Below are positions 33,315 to 42,825 of a stretch of 64,000 bases of DNA, piece after piece. The position numbers were made by a program, and so were the translations under genes. Origin of the DNA: Pseudomonas moraviensis (GTDB taxonomy: Bacteria; Pseudomonadota; Gammaproteobacteria; Pseudomonadales; Pseudomonadaceae); NCBI RefSeq assembly GCF_900105805.1, contig NZ_LT629788.1, positions 3,782,001 to 3,846,000 on the forward strand. The letters are read 5' to 3'. Under the pieces are notes generated by a model, which was not told where the DNA came from, made no database searches, and saw only the letters and a list, made by a program, of their open reading frames with translations. The stretch's first letter is position 1. Every line of letters starts with the position of its first letter.

Positions 33315-34657
33315 GCCAGTTCCTCCACAGCGCGGACGAACTGGTGACCACGGTCTTCGTAATTCTTGAACATGTCGAAACTGGCGCAGGCCGGCGACAG
33401 CAGCACCACGTCACCCGGCTGGGCAGCGGCGCGGCATTGCTCGACGGCGTCGACCAGCGAGGTCGCGCGGATCAACGGCACGGCATCGCCAATGGCTTCG
33501 CCGATCTTGTCCGAGTCGCGGCCCATCAGCACCACGGCGCGGCAATTGGCGGCGACCGGATCGCGCAGATCGTTGAATTCGGCGCCCTTGCCGTCACCGC
33601 CGGCGATCAGGATGACCTTGCCGTCGATGTCCGCACCCAGGCCTTCGATGGCAGCCAGCGCGGCGCCAACGTTGGTGGCTTTGGAATCGTTGTAGTAGGC
33701 CACGCCGTCGAGATCACGCACCCACTGGCAGCGGTGTTCGAGTCCGGTAAACGTGCGCAGTGCCGAGAGCATGGCGTCGAACGGCAGGCCGACGGCGTGA
33801 CCCAATGCCAAGGCTGCAAGAGCGTTGGACTGGTTATGTGCGCCGCGAACTTTCAACTCACGCACCGGCAGCAGGTTCTGGAATTCGAAGGCCAGATACT
33901 TCTCGCCATCTTCTTCGCGGATACCGAACGCTTTGAAATCCGGTTTGCTCAGGCCGAAGGTCCAGCAAGGCTGGCCTTCGCCGATCAATGGGCGGCTGAG
34001 GGCATCCTGACGATTGACCACGAACTGCTTCGCGCCACGGAAGATCCGGTGCTTGGCCAGGTGATACGCCGGCAGACCGCTGTAGCGATCCATGTGGTCT
34101 TCGCTGATGTTCAGCACGGTGGCGACTTCGGCGTTGAGCTGGTCGGTGGTTTCCAGCTGAAAACTCGACAGCTCCATCACGTACAGCTCGACGTCGTCGC
34201 TGAGCAGGTCCAGCGCCGGGGTGCCGAGGTTGCCGCCAACAGCGACGCGCTTGCCGGCCGCAGCCGCCATCTCGCCGACCAGCGTGGTCACGGTGCTTTT
34301 CGCGTTGGAACCGGTGATTGCGACGATCGGCGCCCGCGCGTTACGCGCGAACAGCTCGATGTCGCCGGACATTTTCACGCCACGGGCCGCGGCGGCTTGC
34401 AGGGCTGGGGTCGCCAGCGCCAGGCCGGGACTCACGTAGAGCTCGTCGGCACGGCAGAGGAATTCGACGTCCAGCTCGCCACAACGCACTTCCACGTGCG
34501 GATAGTCACGCTTGAGCGTGGCCAGTTCCGGTGGATTTTCCCGCGTGTCGGCCACGGCAAACGACGTGCCCCGGTTCGCCAGGAAGCGAACCAGGGACAT
34601 GCCGCTCTTGCCGAGGCCGACAACGATGCGGAAGTGGTCAGAAGCGATCAGAGACAC
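33311..34657 (-). CDS. murD: UDP-N-acetylmuramoyl-L-alanine--D-glutamate ligase
   Basis: Second Mur ligase, adding D-Glu. The 448-residue protein has the N-terminal nucleotide-binding fold (IVVGLGKSGMSLVRFL), the ATP loop GSNAKSTVTTL near residue 114 and the MurD-typical ELSSFQLETT and YYNDSKATN motifs. The start is GTG with GAGG at good spacing. It begins 5 bp after mraY ends. Confidence 0.97.
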   Translation of the reverse strand: MSLIASDHFRIVVGLGKSGMSLVRFLANRGTSFAVADTRENPPELATLKRDYPHVEVRCGELDVEFLCRADELYVSPGLALATPALQAAAARGVKMSGDIELFARNARAPIVAITGSNAKSTVTTLVGEMAAAAGKRVAVGGNLGTPALDLLSDDVELYVMELSSFQLETTDQLNAEVATVLNISEDHMDRYSGLPAYHLAKHRIFRGAKQFVVNRQDALSRPLIGEGQPCWTFGLSKPDFKAFGIREEDGEKYLAFEFQNLLPVRELKVRGAHNQSNALAALALGHAVGLPFDAMLSALRTFTGLEHRCQWVRDLDGVAYYNDSKATNVGAALAAIEGLGADIDGKVILIAGGDGKGAEFNDLRDPVAANCRAVVLMGRDSDKIGEAIGDAVPLIRATSLVDAVEQCRAAAQPGDVVLLSPACASFDMFKNYEDRGHQFVRAVEELA

Positions 34658-34662
34658 TCGTT

Positions 34663-35745
34663 CTACCTCAGCTTCAGGGTGGCAAGGCCGACCAGGACAA
34701 GAATAACGGTGATGATCCAGAAACGGACGATCACGCGCGGCTCGGGCCAGCCCTTGAGTTCAAAGTGGTGGTGTATCGGCGCCATGCGGAACACGCGGCG
34801 ACCGGTCAGCTTAAAGGAGGCAACCTGAATGACCACTGACAGGGTTTCCATCACGAACACGCCGCCCATGATGAACAGGACGATTTCCTGGCGCACGATC
34901 ACGGCGATGGTGCCCAGCGCCGCGCCGAGTGCCAGTGCACCGACGTCGCCCATGAACACTTGCGCCGGATAGGTGTTGAACCAGAGGAAACCGAGGCCGG
35001 CACCAATCAGCGCACCGCAGAACACGATCAGTTCGCCCGCGCCCGGCACGTAGGGAATCAGCAGGTATTCGGCGAATTTCACGTTGCCCGACAGGTAGCA
35101 GAAAATCCCCAGGCCGCCGCCGACCATCACCGTCGGCATGATCGCCAGACCGTCGAGGCCGTCAGTCAGGTTGACCGCGTTGCTCGAACCGACAATCACG
35201 AAGTAGGTCAGCACGATGAAGCCGGCGCCCAGCGGAATGCTGTAGTCCTTGAGCATCGGCAGGATCAGCGTGGTTTCCACCGGCGTTGCGGCGGTCATAT
35301 AAAGGAAGATCGCCGCGCCGAGGCCGAACACCGACTGCCAGAAGTATTTCCAGCGGCTCGGCAGGCCACGGGAGTTTTTCTCGATGACTTTGCGGTAATC
35401 GTCGACCCAGCCGATGGCGCCGAACAGCAGGGTCACCAGCAGCACCACCCAGACGTAGCGGTTGCTCAGGTCAGCCCAGAGCAAGGTGCTGACGCCGATC
35501 GACGACAGAATCAGCGCGCCACCCATGGTCGGCGTGCCGGATTTGGACAGATGCGATTGCGGGCCGTCATTGCGTACCGATTGGCCGATCTGACGGTTCT
35601 GCAGAGTACGGATCATCCACGGGCCATAGCACAGCGACAAAACCAGCGCGGTCAGCACACCGAGAATCCCGCGCAGGGTCAGGTACTGAAAGACCGCGAA
35701 GCCTTTGTAGAACTGTTGCAGATACTCCGCTAGCAGCAGCAGCAT
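34663..35745 (-). CDS. mraY: Phospho-MurNAc-pentapeptide translocase
   Basis: Ten-helix membrane enzyme that makes lipid I from UDP-MurNAc-pentapeptide and undecaprenyl phosphate. The aspartate motifs WVDDYRKVI and VNLTDGLDGLA and the HHHFELKGWPE loop are present. I chose the ATG at 35745, which sits in a TAATG overlap with the murF stop. The in-frame start at 35772 lies inside murF. The product is 360 residues, the usual length. Confidence 0.98.
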   Translation of the reverse strand: MLLLLAEYLQQFYKGFAVFQYLTLRGILGVLTALVLSLCYGPWMIRTLQNRQIGQSVRNDGPQSHLSKSGTPTMGGALILSSIGVSTLLWADLSNRYVWVVLLVTLLFGAIGWVDDYRKVIEKNSRGLPSRWKYFWQSVFGLGAAIFLYMTAATPVETTLILPMLKDYSIPLGAGFIVLTYFVIVGSSNAVNLTDGLDGLAIMPTVMVGGGLGIFCYLSGNVKFAEYLLIPYVPGAGELIVFCGALIGAGLGFLWFNTYPAQVFMGDVGALALGAALGTIAVIVRQEIVLFIMGGVFVMETLSVVIQVASFKLTGRRVFRMAPIHHHFELKGWPEPRVIVRFWIITVILVLVGLATLKLR

Positions 35746-37112
35746 TAATGTTTCTCCAGACTGGACCCGCACAGAGCCGCAACGATGTTTTCCATCGCTG
35801 CGCTGCGCGAACCCTTGATCAAAATGGTGGTGTTTGTGTCCTGCTCGGCGGCGAGGGCCTGGATCAGCTCGGCCTGTGTGCCGAAGTGCTGCGCCTGCTC
35901 ACCGAAAGCGTTTACGGCGTGGACCATGTTCGGCCCGACTGCGTAAAGCGCGGAAACCTTGCCTCGGGCGTACTCGCCCACGTCGCGGTGCCCCTGCTCC
36001 GCCCAGTCGCCCAACTCGCCGATATCCCCGAGCACCAGGACGGTGCGGCCGGAAAAGCCGGCGAGTATATCAACGGCCGCGCACATCGAGGTGGGGTTTG
36101 CGTTGTAGGTGTCGTCGATCACGCGCATGCCGTTTTTCGCCAGTTGCGCGACGGTACGTCCCTTGACCGGTTGCACCGCGCCGAGCCCGGTGGCGATGCC
36201 GAACAGCGACACGCCCAAGGCGTGAGCAGCAGCGGCGGCGGCCAAAGCATTGGCGACGTTGTGGGTACCGAGCAGGTTCAGTTGCACGCGCTCGCTGCCT
36301 TCCGGCGTGTGCAGATTGAACGCCGGGCAGCCCCGAGCATCGGTGGCCAGATCACTGGCATGGAAATTCGCCTCGCTGTTGCTCAGGGCGAAGGTCAATA
36401 CCTGACGGCCTGCCGCGCGGGTCTTCCAGATACCGAAAGCCTTGTCATCGAGGTTGAGCACGGCGATGCCATCGGCGGCCAGACCTTCGATGATTTCGCC
36501 TTTGGCTTCGACGATTTTTTCCGGACCGCCGAACTCACCAACGTGAGCGGTGCCGGCGTTGTTCAGGATCGCCACGTGCGGCTTGGTCAGGCCGACGGTG
36601 TAAGCGATCTCGCCCAGACGTGAAGCGCCCAGTTCGATGACAGCCGAGGTGTGTTCCGGCGCCAGCTCGATCAGGGTCAGCGGTACGCCGAGGTCGTTGT
36701 TCAGGTTGCCACGGGTCGCCAGCACCGGACCGCGCGTGCGCAGGATGCTCGCGAGCATTTCCTTGACCGTGGTCTTGCCACTGGAACCGGTCACCGCCGC
36801 TACTGGCTGGGTGAACGCAGCACGGTTCAAGGCGCCGAGTTGGCCCAAGGCCTGACGGGTGTCCTTGACCAGCAGTTGCGGCAGAGCGCTGTCGGCGACT
36901 TCGCGCTCGACCAGTGCCGCCACGGCGCCTTTGCCAGCGACATCATTCAGATAATCGTGGCCGTCGAAACGCGGGCCAGTCAGGGCAATGAACAGTTGGC
37001 CGGGCTGGATCGCGCGGCTGTCAATACTCACGCCGTTGAAACTGGCATCGCTGCCGATCAGACGGGCTTCGAGCGCGTTGGTCAATTCGCTGAGTGTCAG
37101 GGCCTTAAGCAT
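35745..37112 (-). CDS. murF: UDP-MurNAc-tripeptide--D-Ala-D-Ala ligase
   Basis: Last cytosolic Mur ligase, adding D-Ala-D-Ala made by Ddl. The 455-residue product has the ATP loop GSSGKTTVKEML near residue 110, the substrate motif DDTYNANPTSM and the conserved NNDLGVPLTL. It overlaps murE by 8 bp upstream and mraY by one base downstream. Confidence 0.97.
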   Translation of the reverse strand: MLKALTLSELTNALEARLIGSDASFNGVSIDSRAIQPGQLFIALTGPRFDGHDYLNDVAGKGAVAALVEREVADSALPQLLVKDTRQALGQLGALNRAAFTQPVAAVTGSSGKTTVKEMLASILRTRGPVLATRGNLNNDLGVPLTLIELAPEHTSAVIELGASRLGEIAYTVGLTKPHVAILNNAGTAHVGEFGGPEKIVEAKGEIIEGLAADGIAVLNLDDKAFGIWKTRAAGRQVLTFALSNSEANFHASDLATDARGCPAFNLHTPEGSERVQLNLLGTHNVANALAAAAAAHALGVSLFGIATGLGAVQPVKGRTVAQLAKNGMRVIDDTYNANPTSMCAAVDILAGFSGRTVLVLGDIGELGDWAEQGHRDVGEYARGKVSALYAVGPNMVHAVNAFGEQAQHFGTQAELIQALAAEQDTNTTILIKGSRSAAMENIVAALCGSSLEKH

Positions 37113-38568
37113 GGGCCACCTCCCACGCGGTCAGGGCATGATCGGCCTCGACCAGATCGGAAAACGCATGGCGCACGCCGTTGATTTCCTGATAGTCCTC
37201 ATGACCTTTGCCGGCCAGGACAATCACGTCGTCAGCAGTCGCGCCGGCAATCAATTGCGCGATGGCCTGGCCGCGACCGGCGACGAAAGTGACTTTATCC
37301 ACAGCGGTAAAACCGGCGCGGATGTCGTCGAAAATCACAGCAGGATCTTCGGTGCGCGGGTTGTCATCGGTAACCAGCACCTGATCGGCCAGACGCTCGA
37401 CCACTTCGGCCATCAACGGACGCTTGCCGCGGTCGCGATCGCCGCCGCAGCCAAACAGGCACAGCAGTTGGCCTTTGACGTGCGGGCGCAGTGCGGTGAG
37501 CACTTTTTCCAGGGCATCCGGGGTGTGGGCGTAATCGACCACCACTAGCGGCTGCGTGCCGCCGCCCAGACGCTGCATGCGACCGGCCGGGCCTTCGAGC
37601 TTCGGCAGCACTTTGAGAATTTCGTCGAGGGCGTAATCCAGACCGAGCAAGGCGCCGACTGCGGCCAGGACGTTGCTCAGGTTGAAACGGCCGAGCAGCG
37701 TGCTGCGCAGGTGGTGTTCGCCCTGCGGCGTGACCAGTGTGGCGCGCACGCCGTGGTCGTCGAACTGCGCTTCGCGGCAGAACAGGTAAGCGCTGCTGTC
37801 GAGCAGGCTGTAGGTGATCAAGCGCGACTCGCGTTTTTCCGCCGCCAGTTGCCGGCCGAAATCGTCGTCGAGGTTGACCACCCGGCACTTCAGGTCATTC
37901 CAGGCGAACAGCTTGGCCTTGGCCTCGGCGTACGCCTGCATGGTGCCGTGATAATCCAGATGATCGCGGGACAGGTTGGTCATCACTGCCACGTCGAATG
38001 CCAGCGCGGTAACCCGCCCTTGATCCAGACCGTGGGACGACACTTCCATGGCCACGGCTTTGGCGCCGGCCTTTTTCAGGTCACCCAGGGTCGCTTGCAC
38101 GGCAATCGGGTTCGGCGTGGTGTGCAGGCCGCTTTCCAGCGCGCCATAAAAACCGGAACCGAGGGTGCCGACGATGCCGCAATGCTGACCGAGCAGATCC
38201 AGTGCCTGCGCGACCAGTTGGGTCACGCTGGTCTTGCCGTTGGTGCCGGTGACGCCGATCAGGTTCAGGTGATGACTCGGCTCACCGTAAAAACGCCCGG
38301 CGATGTCCGACAGCTGCGCCGCGAGACCTTTCACAGGAATCAGTGGCACGTCGGTGATTGGCAGCACGGTCGCGCCTTCGACTTCATAAGCCACGGCAGC
38401 CGCGCCGCGTTGCAAGGCATCGGCAATGTGCGCGCGGCCATCGAAACGGCCGCCGGGCACGGCGAGAAACAGGTCGCCGGCGCGCACGTTGCGGCTGTCC
38501 AGCGCCAGTTCACGGATCAACAGATCGTGGCCGGCGTGGGGGAATATCTTGTTCAGACTTAATGACAT
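37105..38568 (-). CDS. murE: UDP-MurNAc-dipeptide--meso-diaminopimelate ligase
   Basis: Third Mur ligase. The 487-residue protein has the UDP-binding entry (LALDSRNVRAGDLFLA), the ATP loop GTNGKTSVTQLV near residue 115 and the late motif VTDDNPRTEDP. That DNPR sequence is the residue pattern associated with meso-diaminopimelate rather than lysine specificity, as expected in a Gram-negative. The ATG overlaps the ftsI stop (ATGA). Confidence 0.97.
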   Translation of the reverse strand: MSLSLNKIFPHAGHDLLIRELALDSRNVRAGDLFLAVPGGRFDGRAHIADALQRGAAAVAYEVEGATVLPITDVPLIPVKGLAAQLSDIAGRFYGEPSHHLNLIGVTGTNGKTSVTQLVAQALDLLGQHCGIVGTLGSGFYGALESGLHTTPNPIAVQATLGDLKKAGAKAVAMEVSSHGLDQGRVTALAFDVAVMTNLSRDHLDYHGTMQAYAEAKAKLFAWNDLKCRVVNLDDDFGRQLAAEKRESRLITYSLLDSSAYLFCREAQFDDHGVRATLVTPQGEHHLRSTLLGRFNLSNVLAAVGALLGLDYALDEILKVLPKLEGPAGRMQRLGGGTQPLVVVDYAHTPDALEKVLTALRPHVKGQLLCLFGCGGDRDRGKRPLMAEVVERLADQVLVTDDNPRTEDPAVIFDDIRAGFTAVDKVTFVAGRGQAIAQLIAGATADDVIVLAGKGHEDYQEINGVRHAFSDLVEADHALTAWEVAHA

Positions 38569-40310
38569 CAGCCGCGCCCTCCATTGGCTTTCAGCGGAAC
38601 GACCGGGGTGGCGTTGGCCTGTTGCGTGGTCGGCAGGTTGTCCGGGGTCACGTTCATCAGGCGCAGGGTGCCGGACATCACACGGCTGAACACTGGCGCC
38701 GAGACCAGACCACCGAAGTAACCGGCCTTGGTCGGTTCATCGATCACCACAACGATGGCGTAACGCGGATCGCTCATCGGGCCGAAACCGGCGAACAGCG
38801 AACGGTAGGAGTTTTCCGCGTAGCCCTTGGTACCGACCGAGGTCTTGCGCGCGGTACCCGACTTGCCGCCGACGTGGTACGCCGGAACCTGCGCACGGAA
38901 CACGCCGCGCGGCGCTTCGATCACTTGCTGCAACATGCCCTGCATGGTTTTCGCCACGGCTTCGGGCAGCACTTGGGTGGTCTGCGGCATCTTGTCGGTT
39001 TTGATCAGGGTCAGCGGCGCGAGACGGCCGTTGTTGGCCAGCGCCGAGAACGCGTGCACCAGCTGGATTGCGGTCACGGAGATACCGTAGCCGTAAGACA
39101 AGGTTGCAGTTTCAGCCTTGCGCCATTCGCGATAGTTCGGCAGATTGCCGACGCGTTCGCCGGGGAAGCCCAGGCCGGTGTCCTGACCGAGGCCGACTTT
39201 CTGCGCCAGACGGAAAATGGTTTCGCCGCCGATATCGAAGGCGACCTTGCTCATGCCGACGTTACTGGAATTGATCAGGATGCCGGTCAGATCGAGCACC
39301 GGGCCTTCGGTCTTCGACACGTCTTTGATGGTGTACTTGCCGATCTGCAACGAGCCCGGATACACCTCGACGGTGTCGCTCGGTTTCCAGCGACCGGTCT
39401 CGATCGCCGCGCTCATGGAAATGGCTTTCATGGTCGAACCCGGTTCGAACACGTCGATCATCGCGCGGTTGCGCATCATCGCCGGTTGCAGGTTGCGACG
39501 GTTGTTCGGGTTGTAGGTCGGCTGGTTGACCATGGCCAGAATCTCGCCGGTCTTCACATCCATGATCACCAGACTGCCGGCCTTGGCGCCGTTCTCGATG
39601 ATCGCGTTGCGCAGCTCACGGTTGGCCAGGTATTGCAGACGCAGGTCAATCGACAACGCCAAGGGCTTGCCGGCCTTGGCGTTTTTGGTGACCTGAACAT
39701 CCTTGATCAGCCGGCCACGGCGATCCTTGATGACTTGTCGTTTGCCCGGCACCCCGGCCAGCCATTCGTCATAGGCCAGCTCGACGCCTTCACGACCGTG
39801 ATCGTCGATGTCGGTAAAGCCGACCATGTGCGCGGTGACTTCACCGGCCGGGTAGAAGCGGCGGAATTCTTCGATGCCGTACACGCCCGGCACTTTCAGA
39901 TCGAGCACAGCCTGGCCCTGCTCGGGGGTCAGCCCGCGCACCAGATAAATGAATTCCTTGTTGGCCTGGGCTTCGAGACGTTCGCTCAGGGCTTTCGGGT
40001 CCTGACCCAACGCGGCGGCAAGTGCCGGCCACTTCTCTTTGGCAGTCTGCATTTCCTTGGCATTGGCCCACAGCGTGGTCACCGGCGTGCTGACGGCGAG
40101 AGGCTCACCATTACGGTCAGTGATCAGGCCACGGTGCGCCGGAATCGGGATGTGCCGCAGGCTGCGTGCGTCGCCCTGCCCCTTGAGGAAATCACGGTCG
40201 ACCACTTGCAGGTCGATGATGCGCCAGCAGATCGCCGCGACCATCAGGCCGAGCAGCGCCACCATCAGGCGGAAGCGCCATGGGAACAGTGCGCCTTCGA
40301 GTTTCATCAT
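38568..40310 (-). CDS. ftsI: Septal transpeptidase FtsI (PBP3)
   Basis: Class B penicillin-binding protein that crosslinks septal peptidoglycan. One membrane helix (about 15-33), a pedestal domain and a transpeptidase domain with catalytic S292 in EPGSTMKAIS, SSN at 348-350 and KSGT at 483-486. The product is 580 residues. Two adjacent ATG codons (40310 and 40307) are possible starts. The second overlaps the ftsL stop as ATGA and may be the true one. The partner polymerase FtsW is in the same operon. Confidence 0.98.
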   Translation of the reverse strand: MMKLEGALFPWRFRLMVALLGLMVAAICWRIIDLQVVDRDFLKGQGDARSLRHIPIPAHRGLITDRNGEPLAVSTPVTTLWANAKEMQTAKEKWPALAAALGQDPKALSERLEAQANKEFIYLVRGLTPEQGQAVLDLKVPGVYGIEEFRRFYPAGEVTAHMVGFTDIDDHGREGVELAYDEWLAGVPGKRQVIKDRRGRLIKDVQVTKNAKAGKPLALSIDLRLQYLANRELRNAIIENGAKAGSLVIMDVKTGEILAMVNQPTYNPNNRRNLQPAMMRNRAMIDVFEPGSTMKAISMSAAIETGRWKPSDTVEVYPGSLQIGKYTIKDVSKTEGPVLDLTGILINSSNVGMSKVAFDIGGETIFRLAQKVGLGQDTGLGFPGERVGNLPNYREWRKAETATLSYGYGISVTAIQLVHAFSALANNGRLAPLTLIKTDKMPQTTQVLPEAVAKTMQGMLQQVIEAPRGVFRAQVPAYHVGGKSGTARKTSVGTKGYAENSYRSLFAGFGPMSDPRYAIVVVIDEPTKAGYFGGLVSAPVFSRVMSGTLRLMNVTPDNLPTTQQANATPVVPLKANGGRG

Positions 40311-40600
40311 GGCGCCACCATCTTCACGTCAGCCGCGCCAGGGATGTGCATTTTCAGTTGTTCGGTCGCCAGCACTTCGATGCGGCTGTGCGCAGTCCAG
40401 GTGCTCTGCTCGAGAATCAGCCGACCCCACTCGGCCTGCGCCTTGTCGCGCACGCTGAGCTCGTTGTACAGGGTGTTGAGCAACTGCCGGTTCCAGTGCG
40501 CGCTGTACGACACGGCGATCGCCGAAAACAGCACGCCGATAAACAGCAGCAGCATCAGAAAGCTGCCGCCGGGCAGTGGCTTGGCGAAAAGCTTGCTCAC
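40307..40600 (-). CDS. ftsL: Cell division protein FtsL
   Basis: A 97-residue bitopic protein: short cytoplasmic tail, one membrane helix (FLMLLLFIGVLFSAIAVSYS, about 15-35), then a periplasmic leucine-zipper-like coiled coil that pairs with FtsB. The start is GTG overlapping the rsmH stop (GTGA). Sequence conservation in this family is low, so position between rsmH and ftsI is the main evidence. Confidence 0.94.
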   Translation of the reverse strand: MSKLFAKPLPGGSFLMLLLFIGVLFSAIAVSYSAHWNRQLLNTLYNELSVRDKAQAEWGRLILEQSTWTAHSRIEVLATEQLKMHIPGAADVKMVAP

Positions 40601-41544
40601 CGCAACTTCTCCGCGACACGCATGACGGCGCTACGGGAACGTGGGTTGGCTTTGAGCTCGGCGTCGGAGGCCGTCTGGGCTTTGCCGTGGACTTTGATTT
40701 TCGGTTCGAAGGCGACGTGGCGAACCGGCAGGTTGCGCGGCAGGTTGTCGGCTTCGCCTTTCACCAGCTTGCGCATGAACAGTTTGACGATGCGGTCTTC
40801 CAGCGAGTGGAAGCTGATCACCACCAGACGACCGCCGATTTCCAGCGCTTCCAGGGCGGCGTCGAGGCCGGCTTCCAGGTCGCCCAGTTCGTTATTGACG
40901 TGAATGCGCAAACCCTGGAACGCGCGAGTGGCCGGGTTCTTGCCCTTTTCCCACGCCGGGTTGGCGACTTTCAGCACTTCGGCCAGATCGGCGGTGCGCT
41001 CGAATGGCTTGATGTCACGACGCTCAGCGACGGCACGGGCCATGCGCCCGGAAAAACGTTCTTCACCGTATTCCTTGAACACCCGGGCGATTTCCTCCAC
41101 CGGCGCGGTGTTGACGAATTCGGCGGCGCTGATGCCACGGGACGGGTCCATGCGCATGTCCAACGGCCCGTCATTGAGGAAGCTGAAGCCACGCTCGGCG
41201 TCGTCAAGTTGCGGCGACGACACGCCGAGGTCGAGCAGAATGCCGCTGACCTTGCCGGTCAGGCCTTGTTCGGCAACCACCGAACCGAGCTCGGCAAAGC
41301 TGCGCTGCACAACGACAAAGCGGCCGTCTTCGGCCGCTAGCGCTTGCCCGGTGGCAATCGCTTGTGGATCCTTGTCGAATCCGATAAGTCGACCGTCCGG
41401 CCCAAGCTGGCTGAGGATCAACCGGCTGTGCCCGCCGCGCCCGAATGTGCCGTCCAGATAGCAGCCATCAGGACGTACGGCGAGCGCCTCGACGGCTTCG
41501 TCAAGCAGTACGGTGATGTGGTTAAAGCCGCTATCAATAGTCAC
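40597..41544 (-). CDS. rsmH: 16S rRNA m4C1402 methyltransferase
   Basis: SAM-dependent N4-methyltransferase acting on C1402 of 16S rRNA. The 315-residue product has the SAM motif GTFGRGGHSRLIL near residue 33 and the conserved DLGVSSPQLDDAERGFSF stretch, with a C-terminal NPRSRSA motif. It is the second gene of the mra operon, starting at a GTG that overlaps the mraZ stop. RsmI, encoded upstream across rnpB, makes the 2'-O-methylation of the same nucleotide. Confidence 0.97.
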   Translation of the reverse strand: MTIDSGFNHITVLLDEAVEALAVRPDGCYLDGTFGRGGHSRLILSQLGPDGRLIGFDKDPQAIATGQALAAEDGRFVVVQRSFAELGSVVAEQGLTGKVSGILLDLGVSSPQLDDAERGFSFLNDGPLDMRMDPSRGISAAEFVNTAPVEEIARVFKEYGEERFSGRMARAVAERRDIKPFERTADLAEVLKVANPAWEKGKNPATRAFQGLRIHVNNELGDLEAGLDAALEALEIGGRLVVISFHSLEDRIVKLFMRKLVKGEADNLPRNLPVRHVAFEPKIKVHGKAQTASDAELKANPRSRSAVMRVAEKLR

Positions 41545-41996
41545 AGGATCAAATCACGCAGTTCATCAGGCATCGCGCCCGGTTGTTGAATAGCAGCAAG
41601 GTCAGCGGCAGATACCGCGTTCCATGCATCCTCGTCCCACAGTTGGAACTTGTTCAGTTGGCCGACCAGCATCGCGCGCTTGTCCAGCTTGGCGTACTCG
41701 CGCAAACGCGGCGGAACCAGGAAACGACCACTGCCATCGAGTTCGAGGTCGACGGCATTACCAATCAATAAACGCTGCAGCCGACGGTTCTCTTCGCGAA
41801 GCGAAGGGAGTGCGCGCAACTTGGTTTCAATAATTTCCCACTCGTCGAGCGGATAGACACACAGACACGGATCAACGGCATCAATGGTCACGATCAATTG
41901 GCCGGAACTACGCGAATCGAGCTCGTCACGGTACCGGCTCGGCATGGCGAGACGGCCCTTTGCATCGAGACTGATAGCGTTAGCTCCGCGAAACAC
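41541..41996 (-). CDS. mraZ: Transcriptional regulator MraZ
   Basis: A 151-residue protein with two tandem SpoVT-AbrB (swapped-hairpin) domains, each with a D-x-K-G-R-x-x-x-P-type core (SLDAKGRLAMPSRYR near 8-22 and LDGSGRFLVPPRLR in the second half). It forms a ring and represses its own operon. The start is a GTG at 41996 with GGAG upstream. Three 10-bp-spaced GTGGC/G repeats in its leader are its probable target. Confidence 0.96.
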   Translation of the reverse strand: MFRGANAISLDAKGRLAMPSRYRDELDSRSSGQLIVTIDAVDPCLCVYPLDEWEIIETKLRALPSLREENRRLQRLLIGNAVDLELDGSGRFLVPPRLREYAKLDKRAMLVGQLNKFQLWDEDAWNAVSAADLAAIQQPGAMPDELRDLIL

Positions 41997-42037
41997 GTCA
42001 GCGTTTCTCCAATTTTTATCGTTTTGAGCTCAAAAAA

Positions 42038-42064
42038 CCCACTTCATGCCACTTTCCGCCACTT
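42038..42064 (-). promoter_or_regulatory. MraZ operator: three 10-bp direct repeats
   Basis: On the minus strand AAGTGGC, AAGTGGC and AAGTGGG follow each other with a 10-bp period at 42058-42064, 42048-42054 and 42038-42044. E. coli MraZ binds three TGGG-type repeats with 5-bp spacers, which is the same geometry. They lie over the predicted first 27 transcribed bases. Confidence 0.75.
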
Positions 42065-42070
42065 GCGCAC

Positions 42071-42100
42071 ACTATAGGAATGCGCCCACCACACCGTCAA
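42071..42100 (-). promoter_or_regulatory. mra/dcw operon promoter
   Basis: A strong sigma-70 match on the minus strand: -35 TTGACG (42095-42100), 18-bp spacer, -10 TATAGT (42071-42076). The start would be near 42064, giving a leader of about 68 nt to the mraZ GTG, with the MraZ boxes immediately downstream. Confidence 0.75.
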
Positions 42101-42401
42101 GGCGCGGATTAAAGGAAAAGCCTTACAGAACGGAGATTTAGCGACGTAAAAGGAGGCTCAACGAGAATCTGACGTGAAGTTTTGACCAATAACCTGATAC
42201 AGCACTGAAAGCTGCGTTCGAAAGTTAAAGTAGTTTGTTAAGAGTAAGATTTTTTCGGTATTACGAATGCGCTTCGGCTGTTGATTGAAGCAGGGTGGGA
42301 AAAGGCTATTACCGCGTTTGCCGCTGCCGGAATTTCAGACCAGGCCGACTGATATTACACAGCCGCGTCTTCTTTGTTTCAAGCAGGGAAAGAAAAAGGT
42401 G
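42101..42401. other. Gene-free spacer between rnpB and the mra promoter
   Basis: About 300 bp with no coding region on either strand and no REP. It looks more AT-rich than the surrounding genes. The T-rich stretch just beyond the rnpB 3' end on the minus strand (42391-42400) may end that transcript. Confidence 0.6.
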
Positions 42402-42752
42402 GAGAGTCGATCTGTAAGCCGGGTTCTGTCTTGAACAGTCATTCGTCTACGATGGCCATCACTGGACATCTTTAGCAACCTACCCGGTCCCAGCGCGGGC
42501 CACGCCTTGGGACCCTATTTGGTCTTGCTCCAAGTGGGGTTTACCTAGCCACGAACTGTTGCCAGACGTGCGGTGCGCTCTTACCGCACCTTTTCACCCT
42601 TACCGGCGCTTGCGCGCTTAGGCGGTTATTTTCTGTGGCACTTTCCGTAGGCTCACGCCTCCCAGGCATTACCTGGCACTTCGCCCTATGGAGCCCGGAC
42701 TTTCCTCCCCCCCCTAATTTTCATAGAGGGCAGCGACTGTCCGATCGACTCT
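42402..42752 (-). ncRNA. rnpB: RNase P RNA
   Basis: Catalytic RNA of ribonuclease P, type A bacterial, about 351 nt. On the minus strand it begins AGAGTCGATCGGACAGTCGC and ends GGCTTACAGATCGACTCT, so the two ends pair as the P1 helix. The universal cores are present: GGAGGAAAGTCCGGGCTCC near the 5' end, ACAGAAA further in and the 3' AAGCCGGGTTCTGT. It lies between rsmI and the mra operon, reading away from rsmI. A possible -10 (GTTAAC, 42764-42769) lies 12 bp upstream. Confidence 0.95.
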
Positions 42753-42825
42753 CCGCCGCGAAGGTTAACGGCAGAGCGCCGGAAGAACAAGCGCTAAAAC
42801 CCTCAGGAACGCCATGGGCGACGGC

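Noticed and set aside
38358..40625. Long plus-strand open frame over ftsI and murE
   Set aside because: Same antisense artefact. The minus-strand FtsI motifs S-x-x-K, SSN and KSGT are intact.
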